Origin: Mactra quadrangularis
Lineage: Eukaryota > Mollusca > Bivalvia > Venerida > Mactridae
Assembly: GCA_025267735.1 (NCBI GenBank)
Contig: CM046304.1
Coordinates: 3,658,001 to 3,722,000 of the forward strand
Direction: 5' to 3'
DNA length: 64,000 bases
The translations under genes and the position numbers were made by a program. The notes beneath the pieces were generated by a model. The model was given only the letters and a program-made list of their open reading frames with translations. It was not told the origin of the DNA and ran no database searches. This document shows positions 1-13,224 of this stretch, piece by piece (position 1 is the first letter of the stretch; every line of letters begins with the position of its first letter).

Positions 1-3000
1 AATATTAAAACATTCTTTTACAATTAAGATTGTTTATACAGTCAGGGCAAAAAAATGCTAGTAATGTCAATTGACATATAATTATACCTTTTCAGAGGTT
101 TCTTTAAACGGATTCAATACCATCCTATATTTAAATACAATCATTTTCCAATTTCGTCATTCGTTTTGTTCTTGGCAATTTTTGTCAATGAGATTCTCAA
201 AACCGGAAAATATAATGCAGCTCGAATCGTCAATAAAGGATAACAAAAGGAACATGAGAAATTCTGCAGGAAAACGACAGAATTGCCAATACAATGGTAT
301 AACTTGAATGATGTTTTACGTGTGTTTCAATAATTAAACAAATAGCTAGTTTACTTTTCGATCATGATAATCTTTGTCATTATCATTTTGTTGCCGAAAG
401 AATGATTACTAGACGAAAAGTTAGTGAAATGAACAAGGACCTCATTCAGAGTTCTTTTGATAATTCAAAATTAACTGTCAGTGTTTGTATTACTGGAAAG
501 AAAATGAATTATGAATAATTTAAGGCAAAGTGACATAACAAAGTTTGAGAAACATGCGTTAAAATCATCTAATGGGTTGAATTTTCATGCATAAAAATAT
601 ATTTTGCATGAACTATTGTACTTCAATAAGCGATAAAACTGCTATCTTTAGAACAATGTCTTATTGATCTAAAATTGATTGACAGTTCCTCTTCTTATTT
701 ATTTAACGTGTCTTTCTTTAATAAGGTGATAGAAAATGTGATACTGATAAGTTAAAATCAGTGAACGAGTAGTTTTGGCTATTTTATCCTGGGTTGAATT
801 CTACAAGGATAACTAAAAAAGAAATAAATCTGAAGAAATCAAGAGTTACAAGTGCAAATAATTGGAATTAGAAAATCATTATGTCAAATGTCTGAGACAT
901 TTCATCCATGTTTAATGGCTTTCATTTACGAGATAATTCATACTAGGATGAATATTGCACAATAAACTATTTTATAACGAAATGAAGATAGCCTACGAAG
1001 GTTGTGATATTTTCAGTTACCAGTTGGGTTGAGTCATCAAATGAGATAAGATTTTCCTTCATTAGTTCCATTCCTATTTCATTTTACCTACCAGTTTATT
1101 AAATACTGAATACGATTCGCGATTTTACTATTTAATAATTTGTCAGGCATATAATATCAAGTCAAGTGACCTTCCATTATTCATAAGCAATTTAGATGCC
1201 AACACCCACTTAAAAAGTTTAATGTCAAAAATGTACTATTAATGTTTCATATATCAAGGTCTCTTTCCGATCAATGCTAAAAGCTTTCCTTTTCAATGGC
1301 AATATCACGAAATAACATTATTTGTCATGAATAATACACCGTTCATTGTTGATCGTTCATTCATATGATGGATTATAATGTATTTAAGATCTAACCTTCG
1401 TGATATTTATAGCCTTCGTACGATGTTAATCTTTACAATGATATTTAAAATAGAGATACACATCCAGACATATTGCTTGCCTGCTACACTCATCGAAGTA
1501 TACATTGATATACCATATGTGTTTATCGCTCTTTCAATATTGAAAACATGTTCAAAAGGCCTTCACAATTATATATCAGGAAAGATAACAGTAACAGTAA
1601 GAAATCGTAAATTAAATATAATCGTAAAACGTAAAGGGGTTTAAGTTACTACTTGTAATATTGAATCAGTTTTGTAAAGTAAAGTCCTATTATTATTTTT
1701 CAAAAATAACTGACCATGATGTACCATGTGTAATTTGTCTTACTCTTTTTCATTTTCTGTATTCTATTAATATGATTATTATGACGTTTTGTAAATAATC
1801 TCATGCTGTATATAACCTGGGTTAGATAATGTATACATTCTGTTCTGTTTAAAAAAATTGAGTCTAAAAACGTCAAACCATACATAACTTGAACTGTTTC
1901 AATTGTGCTACATCCAATTCTAAGTGAAAAATGTTTATCTGAAGTTCCCAAGTTCACATTAATTACAATCAGTTTGTGTTTTTTTTATTTCATTAATCAT
2001 TCAAGAACATGTTTAAAAAGTCTTAAAGAAGATTATCTATAATACATCTCATCAATGTAGTTTAGAAACATCAGTTTAATTTTTTATATCTGCAAAGTTG
2101 ACAATTTTAACAGAATTAATTTCCTTAAATGTCACCTTATGTGTGACTCAAATGTCTTGATGAATTTATCTGAAGTGCAATTAGTGCTCATAGCAATAAC
2201 TACAATTGCGTCTAATATATTTATTTTATTGTACTGCATATATTTAGCATGATAGCTTTCAGATTCATTAGTCTTTAAATAGCTTAAGACATTCGAAGCT
2301 AAATCTTCAAACATATGAGCAAAACCAAAGATTTAACATATTCATTTACCATTACTACAAAGAATGGCAATTAATTTGGTTTCGCAGTTTTTGGGAAGAT
2401 TCAATCGCAATATTGCCAAATAACATTATTTAATGCTGAAATAGAAGCAATATACTTAGCTTTAATTTAAATGTCAAAAAAGGCACCACGTTTATATTTT
2501 TTGTCTTATTCATTTTCTGTATGACTGACCTTTAAGAATTACAACTCGACTTTTAATTACTTTGTAAAAATATAACTTATAACTAAGATATTTCGTCAAT
2601 ATATTCCTTAGTATTATTCGTCAACCACAATGAAGTCCTGTACTATTTAGTTTGTAAACATTTTTTTTGTAGAACTACACTGTGATAGTCTAATTGAAAA
2701 GTTATTACAAATAGAATTTAATCTTCATAAATAAACGGTTACACCAAACATAGCATTGTTTCAATATTAATTCGTAGACATAATCTGTCGAATCAAACAG
2801 ACAATACAAATATGTTATGTAACGATGAAACAATATGTCTAATATTTATAATGTATTGTTAAATTTTATTCTCGTTTACAGTGACATTGTATTGTAATAT
2901 ATTCTTCTACAAATCAACATCATCAATTGTTTTGGGGAATCAATCAAATAAATGGGTTTCATTTAATGCTATTATGTAAGCTACTCGAATGAATTCTGTC

Positions 3001-4480
3001 TCAGTTGTGTTTATGCAAAAAATATTTTGACTTGATATGAAAACCAAATAAGTAGTAAGAGTAAATCCCTTGAAGTATGTCATTTTGTGACTTTATTTGC
3101 TAATCATGTTTAAATAGGGATTGAAAGCAACAACGAAATTGAGTATAAAGACAAAGACAATTATGCAGTAAGAAATTGTACCAAGCCTATTGAAAATAAG
3201 CATTATTGCTCACTCGTTTACCTGTATATTGGACTTCATGATACTTAGTGTATTAATATATTGTATACTCTGTTACTCTGAAAACAAGATAAATATATAA
3301 GATAATTGATAACCGATATATTTCATGTTACAAACTTTAGACAAAATTATTTAAAGCCTTATTGATTTGTTACAGGAACTTTTATAATTTGCCCCAAAAC
3401 TACATAAATGCTATTTATACCTGAATTGATATTTTGATATCAACTTCATAGACGTGATATCATCAATTGCTTTAGGAAAAATGTAACCTTTGTGCGTTGT
3501 GCGTCGTTAAACTAAATATATATTTCAACTAAACTTATTTTATTATTTAGACGAATGGATTTACTTCATGTACTCTACGTAAAATATTATTGGTATAAAT
3601 GTATTTGGAGTTATGAACCGTATCACATGAGATGTGATAGATAATAAGGAACATACATTTAAAGTTTGAAGTTGATATCTTAAAAAATAAAAAATATAGT
3701 AAAAAATATTTACTGCACAAAACCTTTAATCAGAAGTATGGTTGTACGGACGCCGACGCTAGGGCGAGTAGGATAGCTCTCCATTTACTTCGTAAAGTCG
3801 AGCTAAAAATAAAGCACTACCCAGTGCAAATATTCCTCATATTCATCAAACGATATATCTTAACAACACGACATGAAGTTGATAGTTTCTGAGTGTCATA
3901 TACTGGTTTCAAAGTCAAAACAATGCTTGTATACACTGACTGTACTCTGATATATCTCTCCAATACAAACTATAAATATTGTATTCTGATAATCCGTAGG
4001 TGGTGTCTGTTAACTGCTGGTAATGTTTTATGTATTCTTGAAATATACTGTCTATTAAATATCAAGAAAGATATCTTTGTAGTCGATGCATGTATGCCCG
4101 TAGAACATGACTATAGGGAGTCCCAATATTTTGTTTATTAATTCACATAGACTGATTGATCGTGTAGGATTGCTTGGTGCTATTTGATTCATTTTATATT
4201 TGAAATTCCTCTACTATATTTGCCAACATTTTATTGTGATAGTTTCATATATTTTATCCCAAACAAAGTCAAAGTTTGTTTCAATATGTTCAAGATAACG
4301 CCTGTATAAACTGTGCATTGTCAATAATACTTTCATCGCTTTTGAAACAAATTTTTATTACTGACATTTTACTACCACTCTAGTCCTCCAGGACTCTGTA
4401 TTAGTACATGTACATATAGGTAACTTTTGTATGTAAGAAATTATTTTACTTTACATTTGGATTCAGTCAAATCCAAAATA
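1..4480. other. No gene recognised
   Basis: AT-rich DNA with only short chance open frames (for example 1378-1644) that have no recognisable domain or splice context. The only structured item is a repeat remnant near 3745-3806. Confidence 0.6.
3745..3806 (+). repeat. Remnant of a dispersed repeat ending in tcgagctaaaa
   Basis: GC-rich gacgccgacgctagggcgag followed by an imperfect hairpin and gtcgagctaaaaa. The same ending occurs at 48110-48197, at the end of a longer repeat. Such ends are common in bivalve repeats as I recall, which is one of the hints for the host. Confidence 0.45.
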
Positions 4481-4481
4481 C

Positions 4482-4545
4482 CTGGTTAGCCTCGTCGGTA
4501 GAGTGACACATTATCGACAATTTGTGGGTTTAATTCCCGAATAAA
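4482..4545 (+). repeat. Degenerate tRNA-like sequence
   Basis: GGTTAGCCTCGTCGGTAGAG resembles a Pol III box A and GTGGGTTTAATTCCC a box B, spaced as in a tRNA. There is no tRNA-like acceptor stem closure, so this is likely a SINE head remnant or tRNA pseudogene. Confidence 0.4.
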
Positions 4546-4876
4546 CTAAATATATATCTTGGTGGCATTTGACATAAACATAAATAATAGTAATTATTTT
4601 GTTTTTGTATCAAGCTAGCTAGCATTATGTGATTATTATTGGTTAAAAGCTTAGCTTCAGAGAACTGAGCTTTCCTAGGGACAGATACTTGTTATCTAAA
4701 ATGAATAATTTGAACGTAGAAGCGAGTTGGGAAAATTTATAAATGTTTCTAGGTTTTATTACCCTTTTTGTTTATTTCAATTTTATTATTCACATTATTT
4801 ATCAGTATCAATTCGTACTGTGCATAAGCATATACCTTGAGATATATATAATTTGTCAAGATAAACATAAAAAGCT

Positions 4877-5178
4877 GCCCGGCCAGCTCAGTTGGTAGCA
4901 CGCAAGTCTACTGATCGAGGGGTCGTGGGTTCGATTCCCGGGCAGGGTATACTTTCGTGGAGATTGGTCATGAAATTATTTCTACGGCCATTCATCCTTC
5001 TGCCAATGATTTTTAATTCTGTAGGACAGTTGTCAGTCACTGACGAAATTATGCGCTTAATAGTTGGTTAACAGCTAAATCCAGAGATTTAGCCTTTCCA
5101 GGAGGAGTGAGTATGTTGACTGATCGCCGTTATATGACCTATACAATGTGTTGCTAACCCAACAAACAAACAAACAAA
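4877..5178 (+). mobile_element. tRNA-derived SINE, family 1, full length
   Basis: A tRNA-like head has box A (TAGCTCAGTTGGTAG-type, here CAGCTCAGTTGGTAGCACG) and box B GGGTTCGATTCCC. A conserved body follows (tcatgaaattatttctacgg, gttgtcagtcactgac, gatttagcctttcc) and then a (CAAA)n tail. It is flanked by a perfect 13-bp duplication, caagataaacata, at 4857-4869 and 5179-5191, showing insertion by target-primed reverse transcription. It is the most intact of nine copies. Possibly the molluscan RUDI/V-SINE type; not verified. Confidence 0.88.
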
Positions 5179-5687
5179 CAAGATAAACATATGCAAAATG
5201 ATAAGATATTAATGTAAATAAAGTTCTGGTAAGTTATTTTAGCCATTTACAAGGTTGAAATACGGAATTGTATGATCCCATGTTTGGAGTTTTGTCACCG
5301 ATGTATGCTGCTATTGTTTGTTCATATATAAACCTGTTTAGTCAAGTGTGACGTAAGTGCACTCTAGAACCTGGTTTAAAAACCAAGTAGCAATTATTTT
5401 GTCCGTATTAGGTAGGAATCCCATTTGGTTCTTGTTATAATTATTTGTTCGACAAGATGTTATTAAATCATGCTTTATGAAAGAAACAATTCAATGTTGT
5501 TTTTTTTACAATTCTATTTAAAATGAAATTGTGGTAAATATGAATTAACTATCACATTTTTTCTTTAAGAAGCTTTTATCGCTTTTGTAAATTATAAGAT
5601 TGTACGTAATTCAACTATCAAATCGTCTTTTAGTCTCTGGTGTTCTCGTTTGTCAAAGGTGTCATCTAGGCTTCGGGTAATTTGTAT

Positions 5688-5815
5688 CTATCGTCCATGT
5701 CTCATCATCAACTTCATCAATCTACTGTTTGGCGATGGCCTATTGTAAGTTTCTGCCTTGTTGCCTCGTTCTTTATCATCCAAAACACTGGTAATTAAAT
5801 CTACATTGGCTAAAC
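5688..5815 (-). CDS. Gene B coding exon 3 (peptide, amidation signal, stop)
   Basis: Acceptor ttataaacttacag ends at 5816. The exon completes Gly64 and encodes residues 65-105 with TAG at 5690-5688. It carries both family blocks and the GR-stop amidation end, the strongest single piece of evidence for homology with gene A. Confidence 0.74.
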
Positions 5816-8800
5816 CTGTAAGTTTATAAAATAATAAATGAAGAACATAATCGTCACACCGTACTACAAATAAAAAAAATTAAGTTTAAATGAATCTTAG
5901 AACAGCAACAGTAAAAACACTTAGTTTCCATACAGCCATACAGCATGAGATGTTTTTAAAGCTTTTATAACAAAAGGACACCATCAACAAATAAAAAAAC
6001 ATGAACTTAGGGGTAGTCAGGCTTAGAAAAAAGCCAATGACTACAATATTGCCACTAACGGGTTTGAAGACATAATTGAAGTATATGACAAAGGTCTGCA
6101 CCATGCACTAGTACAAGCCAGACAAATTGTTTCAAAACCGATAGAATTTAGAATGACATTTGTATCTTTATCGTGTTTTGTGAGTAAAAGTTAACAATTA
6201 AAGTAATAATATGATCAAAATATGAAAGACCTTGATTTAAATTCATATTTACCAGTTTATCTGCGTACTAACAAATAAACCCGTTGTTCGAGCGTATGTT
6301 TTCACATACAAAAAGTAACGCTATAAATTTTCTATATTGTTACAAATAAGCTGTTGTTTCAAAGGAAAAACTAATAGATTAACTCAATTTATACAATGAA
6401 AATAAATAACTAAGAAATTTAATTGTTTTTCCGTGTGCTTTTAATAATTTACTGAAATTGATAAGTAACTTACCTAAAATTCCAAATTTAAATTGGTTGT
6501 CTGAAAATGAATAAATATAAAAAACATTTAATAAGTTTAGATACTGTTTTAAGATGCTCATATAATTCATTAAAAATTTATAGAGCGTGGAGGCATTTCT
6601 ACATCGGTATTCTCGACTTATTCATCTATATACGTCTGAATGCCCAGACGTAAAACATTGAAAATAATTTGGCTACAAATTTGCTGAAGAAAAGAAGAGA
6701 AATTAATTTAACTTGCATAATTTTCTTGTTTTCTTGTGCATACTTTTACTATATAAATTGTCCTGAGATAATAAATAAAGTACATTGTAAGAAGAATGAA
6801 ATGACACAAGTAGTTTGATCATATTCAAGGCATGACTTAATGATTTCTTTGAAATAGTCGAGTGCAACGACTGCAAACAACATCTAGCTTAGGCCTTTCG
6901 TTTGGTGTTATTAACTTGTATTAAAATTTGCATGAGCCTTATGACCAGTGAGTATATATTCTTAATAGGTGCTCAAGTGTGTGTCATATCAATGTATTTT
7001 GTAAACACTATCATAAAACAACCTACAACATGTACTCACATATTTAATATTATGATAATATTTATCAAACATTTATTATAATCAAAGCACAAAAGGCGCT
7101 GAATTAATTTGGGTATCGGAATATCAGAAAGGTGATCACAATAACAAAATATTCATTCTAATTTCCTGTTTCTTGCTCATTGTTCTCGTTGTTGCGTCTG
7201 TTGTTTACAAAACATTTGTACACACGAGTTGATGACGTCATACTCAATTTCGTAGCAAAGTAAACAACATTTTTATGAAATGTTCGAGAACAGGCGTTAA
7301 TACGGTACAAACCTCCTTTCTTTCTTCTCCGTGGGTTGTTCTGTAGACTCTTCAGCGTGGTTTGATCACGTGACAAATTGTTATATAAACTAACCCATAG
7401 ACGAACGCCTTTTAATTGAAGAGTTCAATATTGACGTGCGTTTAATCAAAATTATTTCAATATATTACCAGTAATTTGCGGAAATGTTACAGAATTGCAC
7501 AATATTAGAAATCTTCGACCAATCGGGAACTATATTTTCTTCCCTGAGCAGGTTCGAAAATTAATGCGCCTGTTATTTGACAATTACTTTGGTTCCCTGT
7601 CCTATTATGGTTCGCAGGGGACCAGTCCATTTGACAATCTTCACGCAGTGATCTCCCCTGAATTTTTCGGCGTTTTTGTCCATGTAAAGGGAAGTAATCG
7701 CTACAAAAAAGCGGACTACTTTGGGCTTTTGCAATTAACAGCATTCGGGTCTAAAATTTCGCTACCATTATTTGTTTGGTCTGACGACCCAAACAAATGA
7801 AAAACCATGCGCTGTGTAAATATTAATATTTATCATGAAAGTTCTGTATTTCTATAAATAACTTACTAACCTATCGTACTTCGTTTGTGCCTTAGTAAAT
7901 TATTTTCGGATTCTTTTGGTCCCATCAAAACTAAAAATGAAAATATAAATAACAAAGCACCTATATTGAATTTATAACATGGGATATTACTATCAGAATA
8001 AGTTACCCTCAGATAAGAATTCTAATAACTGTATTTCCTTACAAATTCATTTATTTCTAAATATTAGTTATGGATTGTGTATATAAGCGTTAGAAAAGCA
8101 AAAGCCAGAACTTAGTTCAATACTGATATACATAATGTAATCATATTAAGTAAATTAAAAATACATGTTTCTGAGATTATCATTAGTATCTGTTTGAATA
8201 ATCAAGGTAAAATCAGACTTTTTGTCTTTTCTATCAAACCCACATGTAGTATGCTGTGTGGAGTACTAAGCATATCAATGTATTCCGTAGCAGTTTTCAA
8301 TATCATGTCTTTTTATATCTTATTTTAGCCGTCCTGTTAGCTCAGTTGGTAGCACGTAAGTCTACTGATCAAGGGGTCGTGGGTTCGATTCCCGGGCGGG
8401 GCATACTTACGTGGAGCTTGGTCATGAAATTATTTCTACGGCCATTCTCCCTCCTACCAATGATTTTTAATTACGTAGGGCAGTTGTCAGTCACTGACAA
8501 GTATGCACTTAGTAGTTGGTTTACAGCTAAATTTAAAGCTTTAGCTTTTCCAGGAACAGTGAGTAGGTTGACTGACCGCTATTATATGACATATACAATG
8601 TGTTGATACAGCGTTAACCCAAACAAAATCAAACAAACAAATATCTGATTTAGAAATTAAGGAATCTGACAACTCATCGAAAACAGCGACAAATAGAAAT
8701 TAAAGCGCTCATTAATTTGACATGTATTGAGTTTAAACTAGAATGGATTTTAAACATACCACATTTAACATTTGTTGGATGAACTTCGAAATCTTTCAAC

Positions 8801-8922
8801 TCTAATATATCTTGTGCCTCTGTTAGGTCAACCACTGATTCACTAATATGATTGGAAGATACCTTTATAATAACCATCGACATTACGATCACTAACATAT
8901 CTAATAATATTTTGTTTTCCAT
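5688..8922 (-). CDS. Gene B: CRF/DH44-like amidated peptide precursor, 105 aa, three coding exons, paralogue of gene A
   Basis: Minus-strand exons 8922-8760, 6500-6474 and 5815-5688 join in frame through phase-1 introns, as in gene A. Residues 1-23 form a signal peptide (MENKILLDMLVIVMSMVIIK, cleavage near VSS/N). A short spacer follows, then GLANVDLITSVL (64-75), aligning with GLENIDMMQRIL of gene A, and a C-terminal SRLMKLMMRH followed by G104-R105-stop, an amidation signal. Distances between the two conserved blocks differ by one residue between the genes. Unlike gene A there is no dibasic site before the peptide; QFK/F is the nearest basic residue, so processing may be monobasic or the gene may be degenerating. 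The middle exon is only 27 nt, half the length of its counterpart. No good AATAAA is close by; CATAAA sits at 5479-5474. Role inferred: secreted peptide hormone. Confidence 0.72.
6474..6500 (-). CDS. Gene B coding exon 2 (27-nt microexon)
   Basis: Minus strand: acceptor atttattcattttcag, then 27 nt, then a perfect donor G|GTAAGT. Phase 1 in and out with no stop; residues DNQFKFGIL. DNQF matches DEQF of gene A exon 2. The RLKR segment of gene A has no counterpart. Being so short, this exon is the least certain part of the model. Confidence 0.6.
   Translation of the reverse strand, partial: TTNLNLEF
7158..7800. other. Unexplained coding-like, GC-richer island inside gene B intron 1
   Basis: Overlapping open frames exist on both strands: 7495-7800 plus (about 100 codons, no good start) and 7376-7158 minus (72 codons, with RRRKKGG and two Cys). 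A TATATAAAC at 7382-7390 preceded by CACGTG looks like a promoter on the plus strand. No family was recognised in any frame. It may be a decayed gene or mobile-element fragment. Confidence 0.2.
8328..8640 (+). mobile_element. tRNA-derived SINE, family 1, in gene B intron 1
   Basis: Full copy with tRNA-like head (boxes A and B intact), the same body as the copy at 4877, and a tail with CAAA units. Flanks share an imperfect atatctNattt, a weak target duplication. It lies antisense to gene B, inside its first intron. Confidence 0.85.
8760..8922 (-). CDS. Gene B coding exon 1 (signal peptide)
   Basis: On the minus strand the acceptor tttttcttatcatttcag ends at 8937, then 14 bases of 5' UTR lead to the ATG at 8922. 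The exon encodes 54 residues plus one base and ends at 8760 with donor G|GTATGT. The same 'intron just before the ATG, phase-1 exit' layout is seen in gene A. A further noncoding exon should lie above 8937. Confidence 0.74.
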
Positions 8923-8936
8923 TCTTGAAATTTAGT

Positions 8937-10164
8937 CTGAAATGATAAGAAAAATTCAACTGCGTTACTAGTATTAAATAAAGAGCTTAAGATAATGTTT
9001 GCTATATATAATAACTTATTCTTTTTAGGCATAATATTTACAATTAAAAGCCAACGGAAACATAAAACGTAATGATAAAATGAAACTTTCAACATTTCTA
9101 TTGTACCATTTAATACTTTAGTGAAGATACATGCAAAAATACTAAAAAAAGGCTAAACGGAAACTTTGTTTTAATTTGGTAAACATCTATTCTTTTATTT
9201 ATGACGTTTTTTTCAACAAATTGTAGTCAAGACAAATTATTATGTACCAGTTTAAGAAAATAATTTACTAATGTACGAACAGCTTTTGTTTATTTAAACA
9301 AAGAACTAAGTTGTATATATAATCAATATCATAAAGATATAAAAATGAAAGAAAGTAAAAATACTTCAATATATAAACTTACATTTTATTATGTAATCAA
9401 CAAACAACCCACGATGATCTCTAACGTTGCTCGGCAAACAAACAACGATCTCTTTGCCTTTATATGTATCATCTGCAAATGAACTGAGCATTGCTGTCGT
9501 TGTACAAGTCATACAGACAGACAGGAAACAGGACAGCATGAAAGGAAATCATGGCCTGTCCCATTGTTAAAATAGGTAATGAAACACTTTATTAAGACTT
9601 CATTTTATATTTGGCTGCATTCATTAGAATTTCTTTGTTTTTGTATTCAACTAGCTGATGTAATTTTATTAATTAATTTGGGATAGTACACTTTTTCCTA
9701 TATTTGTCCATTCTCATTTTCATGTATGCTTGATCTAATTATGCTCCTATGTTGCATTCGTTATATTCATTGACCAACATTTTATTTCTACTTTTCAGAG
9801 TTTGAGTAAACCAAACCTGGTTTTCTTTCAAACCGCAGATAAATAGACTTTTTTAGCTCTAAAATGTGAGGATATACATGCCAATGATATAAAAAAAAAT
9901 GCATAATATTATATTATTGTATTAGAACAAAGGATTCTGTGTAGATAATTAAATTGGTATCAACTATTTTGACATTCTGAACAACTCGAACTTTCATGAA
10001 TGAATAATCTCGGAAGGATTCGTGGGGGGGGTCTTCCCTGGATTCTTGTGATTTTACTTCCTACGCGAGGCGAAGCACGTAACGGTTACACAAAATAGTC
10101 CTTGATGTATACAAACAGATCTTTGTCTAAACATGATAATTTGTTTTAAGTTGAACCAAATATT
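8937..10164. other. No coding feature seen; expected to hold gene B 5' noncoding exon
   Basis: Gene B has an acceptor at 8937 on the minus strand, so its transcription start must lie at higher coordinates. No clear TATA or initiator on the minus strand could be chosen. Confidence 0.4.
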
Positions 10165-10345
10165 GTTCATCGGTATCATTGAAATGTGTTACTTCAAATT
10201 TACGGGCACAAAACGAAACTTCAGTCATCGCCTTAACGGTCGTGTATTTGTTTACTTCAACATCGGTTTATCCGAAATGGCGTCTAAATATGTCCGAGGT
10301 TATTCGTAGCGATTGACCAAGGAGTTCCGAATGCTATTTTGAAGA
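10165..10345 (+). repeat. Dispersed repeat, copy 1 of 2
   Basis: Shares gtatttgtttacttcaacaN, atatgtccgag and aaggagttccgaat in the same order with 38490-38640. Confidence 0.65.
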
Positions 10346-11084
10346 TATCCAGACAAGTATTTTATACTAGTAGTACATTGCCAATGAACAAGAGTTCCCA
10401 TTTGCAAAAATAATCTTGCAATAGAAATTCCAGAAAACATAAAATTGCCTAATGTAATAATAATGCAAAATAAAAATAATAAAAATATCAGTGATATGTT
10501 GCAGGCAATCTTAAAGAGTACTCTGAAACCAAATGTCGTCTTCATGTGTCCATTGAAATTTTCTACAAATGACTATCATCCTATGATAACTGGACAATAT
10601 GTGTCATTATTGTGTCCAAGACAAAGTCCTGATTACAGTTAAAATGATATTAAAGTGATACCTGTCTGGATCTGTGAATAGTCAAAACGATAATTGAAAA
10701 GCAAAACGGATATGATAAATAAAAAAAAAATTACTCGTGCAAAAATTAAGTTTAAAACGTTTGTTAAATCTTTTTGGACACCACGAGCAAGTTTAATGAT
10801 AAGCCTGTTCGATTCTATTTTACGACGATGAATATTACGTAATAATACAACTGATAGATGCTTCAAATGCATAATGCAAACTTCTTGATAATTTTTTTTC
10901 AAAAACAGCAAATGTCTAAATATGAAACACACAAAGTATGTGACTTGACTTAAACAAGACTTGTCCCAAAAAGATGAATAGATTGGTTTTTTAATTGATA
11001 ACTGTGATAAAATATCTAACTGTAAAAAAGCATGAGAAACTATGAAGTATTTAATCATTAACCCCGATTTAGTTCAATATCATC

Positions 11085-11640
11085 AAATGTTTGCATATAA
11101 ATACTTAAACGGATGTACAGGCAAATGACTGTAACAAAAGTATAGAACCAAGGTCAGTCTTTAAACAGTATAAAGAACGTAAGAAATCACTTACTAATAA
11201 TATTTGTCACTCATAACATTCTACTGAACGAATTAAATCATGTGGCATATACATTGTTAAAAACGAAAGTAGGATACTGAGGGAATCACCAAGCTATTTA
11301 TAGATTTTTTATATGTCGTACTTGCTGAAATTAGACATTTTCACTGGTCGCTTCTTGTCTTTAACATTCTTAGGCGGTTATGATATCTTTTTAATAGAAT
11401 TATTCTAATGTTGCAATATGACAACCTTCTCATCAATAAATGCATATTTTAACACTAACATATTTTTTAGCTAACCTGACCCACGTGGGTCTAGTTAGGA
11501 AACACCCCAAATATTACGAGAAAATAAAGAAATAGTTTGCCAAGTGATATAACATTGAGTCTGTTACATTCACAGTTATGAGAAATATAATTCAAAATCA
11601 GAAATTATGAAGTTGAACTTTTGCCTGTATATCCCTTCAA
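11085..11640 (+). repeat. Dispersed 550-bp repeat, copy 1, with CACGTG palindrome
   Basis: Aligns over its length with 44940-45512 at roughly 80-85% by eye. Contains the 14-bp palindrome GACCCACGTGGGTC at about 11477-11490. No ORF is kept in both copies, so it is probably a non-coding mobile element. Confidence 0.8.
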
Positions 11641-13224
11641 ACAATGCCTGTGTAATTAAAAGGTTTCAGATTTGGTTTATATTTAATACTGCTAACGCTG
11701 TTATTTATATTTCTACTGTTTTACCATTATACTGCGCATTGGTGGTTCACATATTTAGTTTAATTAAATGCTGTTTACCTCACAACTTTTATTTCTACTA
11801 TTTCTATAATCATATTTCGCATTGATGACATTTTACATGATCGTATTGTATTAAATAATTTATGCACTCAATTGCACAACAAAAAATGTAACAAAAAACA
11901 TATTGATATACAAATAGTACAGAAAAAGCTGATACGTACAACAATAATCGTCATCAAACAATGGTTGGATAACATGATCTTTATTTATGATAATCAAATA
12001 AGGGATATTAAATTACCTTTTGTAATAATAAAAGGAGAAGTTTATAGTTTGTAATATCACACCAAAACTATTATTGGTCGCATCTAAGGATACTTATTTG
12101 TCTTTAGTAAACATGTTGCATTTGAAATGAAGTTTTAGGAATTAATCCGTAGTATAAATTTGATACTGTAACACATTAATGACAAAATGCTGCATAAATA
12201 TTTAAAAAAGTAATTGTTATAATATATGGATGTCGCCTAGATAGGATAATATTGGGCTATACCAATGCAATGTCATCGTTCACACATTGCCAAACCCAGT
12301 AAGCTTTTTTATACTGACAAACAAAGAAATCGTAACGAAGATAATGATAATGCATTACATTACATATCGAATGTGTTAAACATAATAACAGCTGCATCAG
12401 CTTTCACACATGACCACACCCAATATTGATAAGAACACCTCTCATGTACAGGTATGTGACGATTTATGTTGTTCCCGACATTGTGTCAAGATGAGTTTTA
12501 TATGTCAAGGATTGTCACTGTATTTGTTATGAATATTGAATATCATGGTAAGTTTCAGAATGAAACATAACACTCATGTATACATGTACAACCAGCTGAC
12601 ACTGTAAATTTATAAAGTTATTGAAAATTGACAAAACTATATTCCGTTTTTGTCTTCCTTACAAAATGTACTTGTATAAGTCATAGCAATGAGCATAATT
12701 TACCAAGTTGTACTCATAGATGTATATGAAATACCAAGTATTTCTTACTGAATATCAATCTAACGAATAAAACCTTGTCTCATCGCATTTGTAAAGCTTG
12801 ATGAAATGGTCATTGTCCGTTTTTTATCCTACGAAATTCCTGGTAATACGATTGGATATAAAAATGACATTTCCGATGTATCGCATTTATGTTAAACAAA
12901 CATTAAACCCATTTTATGTCCATTACCAGTAGATAAAACTGATACTGCTGTATCACATATCATAGACATCGCATTTAATTTGCAAGATATCAGAACTCAA
13001 TCATTAATTGATAAATATGAATATGGAATTATATCAAGACATATTTAATAGGTTATGGTAGAAATATATCAATATTTTTAATAATGGTGTTTCTTGTTTG
13101 TATGCTCTTGTTACTGTCATAAATAAATTACATTTATTCTGAATATTGAACTTATTAGGAAAATTCTGTACATGTGAGTGTATTTCTTAGAGGTTCATTT
13201 AAAAATGAATCTGAAGACTCATCA
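11641..13224. other. No gene recognised
   Basis: AT-rich DNA with short chance frames only; no repeat partner or splice-like exon noticed. Confidence 0.5.

Noticed and set aside
1378..1644. 88-codon plus-strand ORF
   Set aside because: No domain, no signal peptide, AT-driven composition, and no repeat or splice support.
4877..4950. A functional tRNA gene
   Set aside because: Boxes A and B are good but the cloverleaf is not complete and a SINE body, tail and target duplication follow; the same head recurs in other copies.
6660..6685. Strong minus-strand acceptor in gene B intron 1 (tttctcttcttttcttcag)
   Set aside because: In the required phase it reads A-N-L-stop, which would remove the peptide exon; the microexon at 6474-6500 keeps the frame.
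7505..7744. Minus frames in the 7.5-kb island, one ending in GQGTKVIVK like an immunoglobulin J segment
   Set aside because: The resemblance is nine residues only, with no V-domain Cys/Trp framework around it.
10639..11058. 139-codon open frame on the minus strand
   Set aside because: Longest simple ORF outside the LINE, but it is a hydrophobic and Lys/Ile-rich mix with no domain, no splice context and AT-biased codons; treated as chance.
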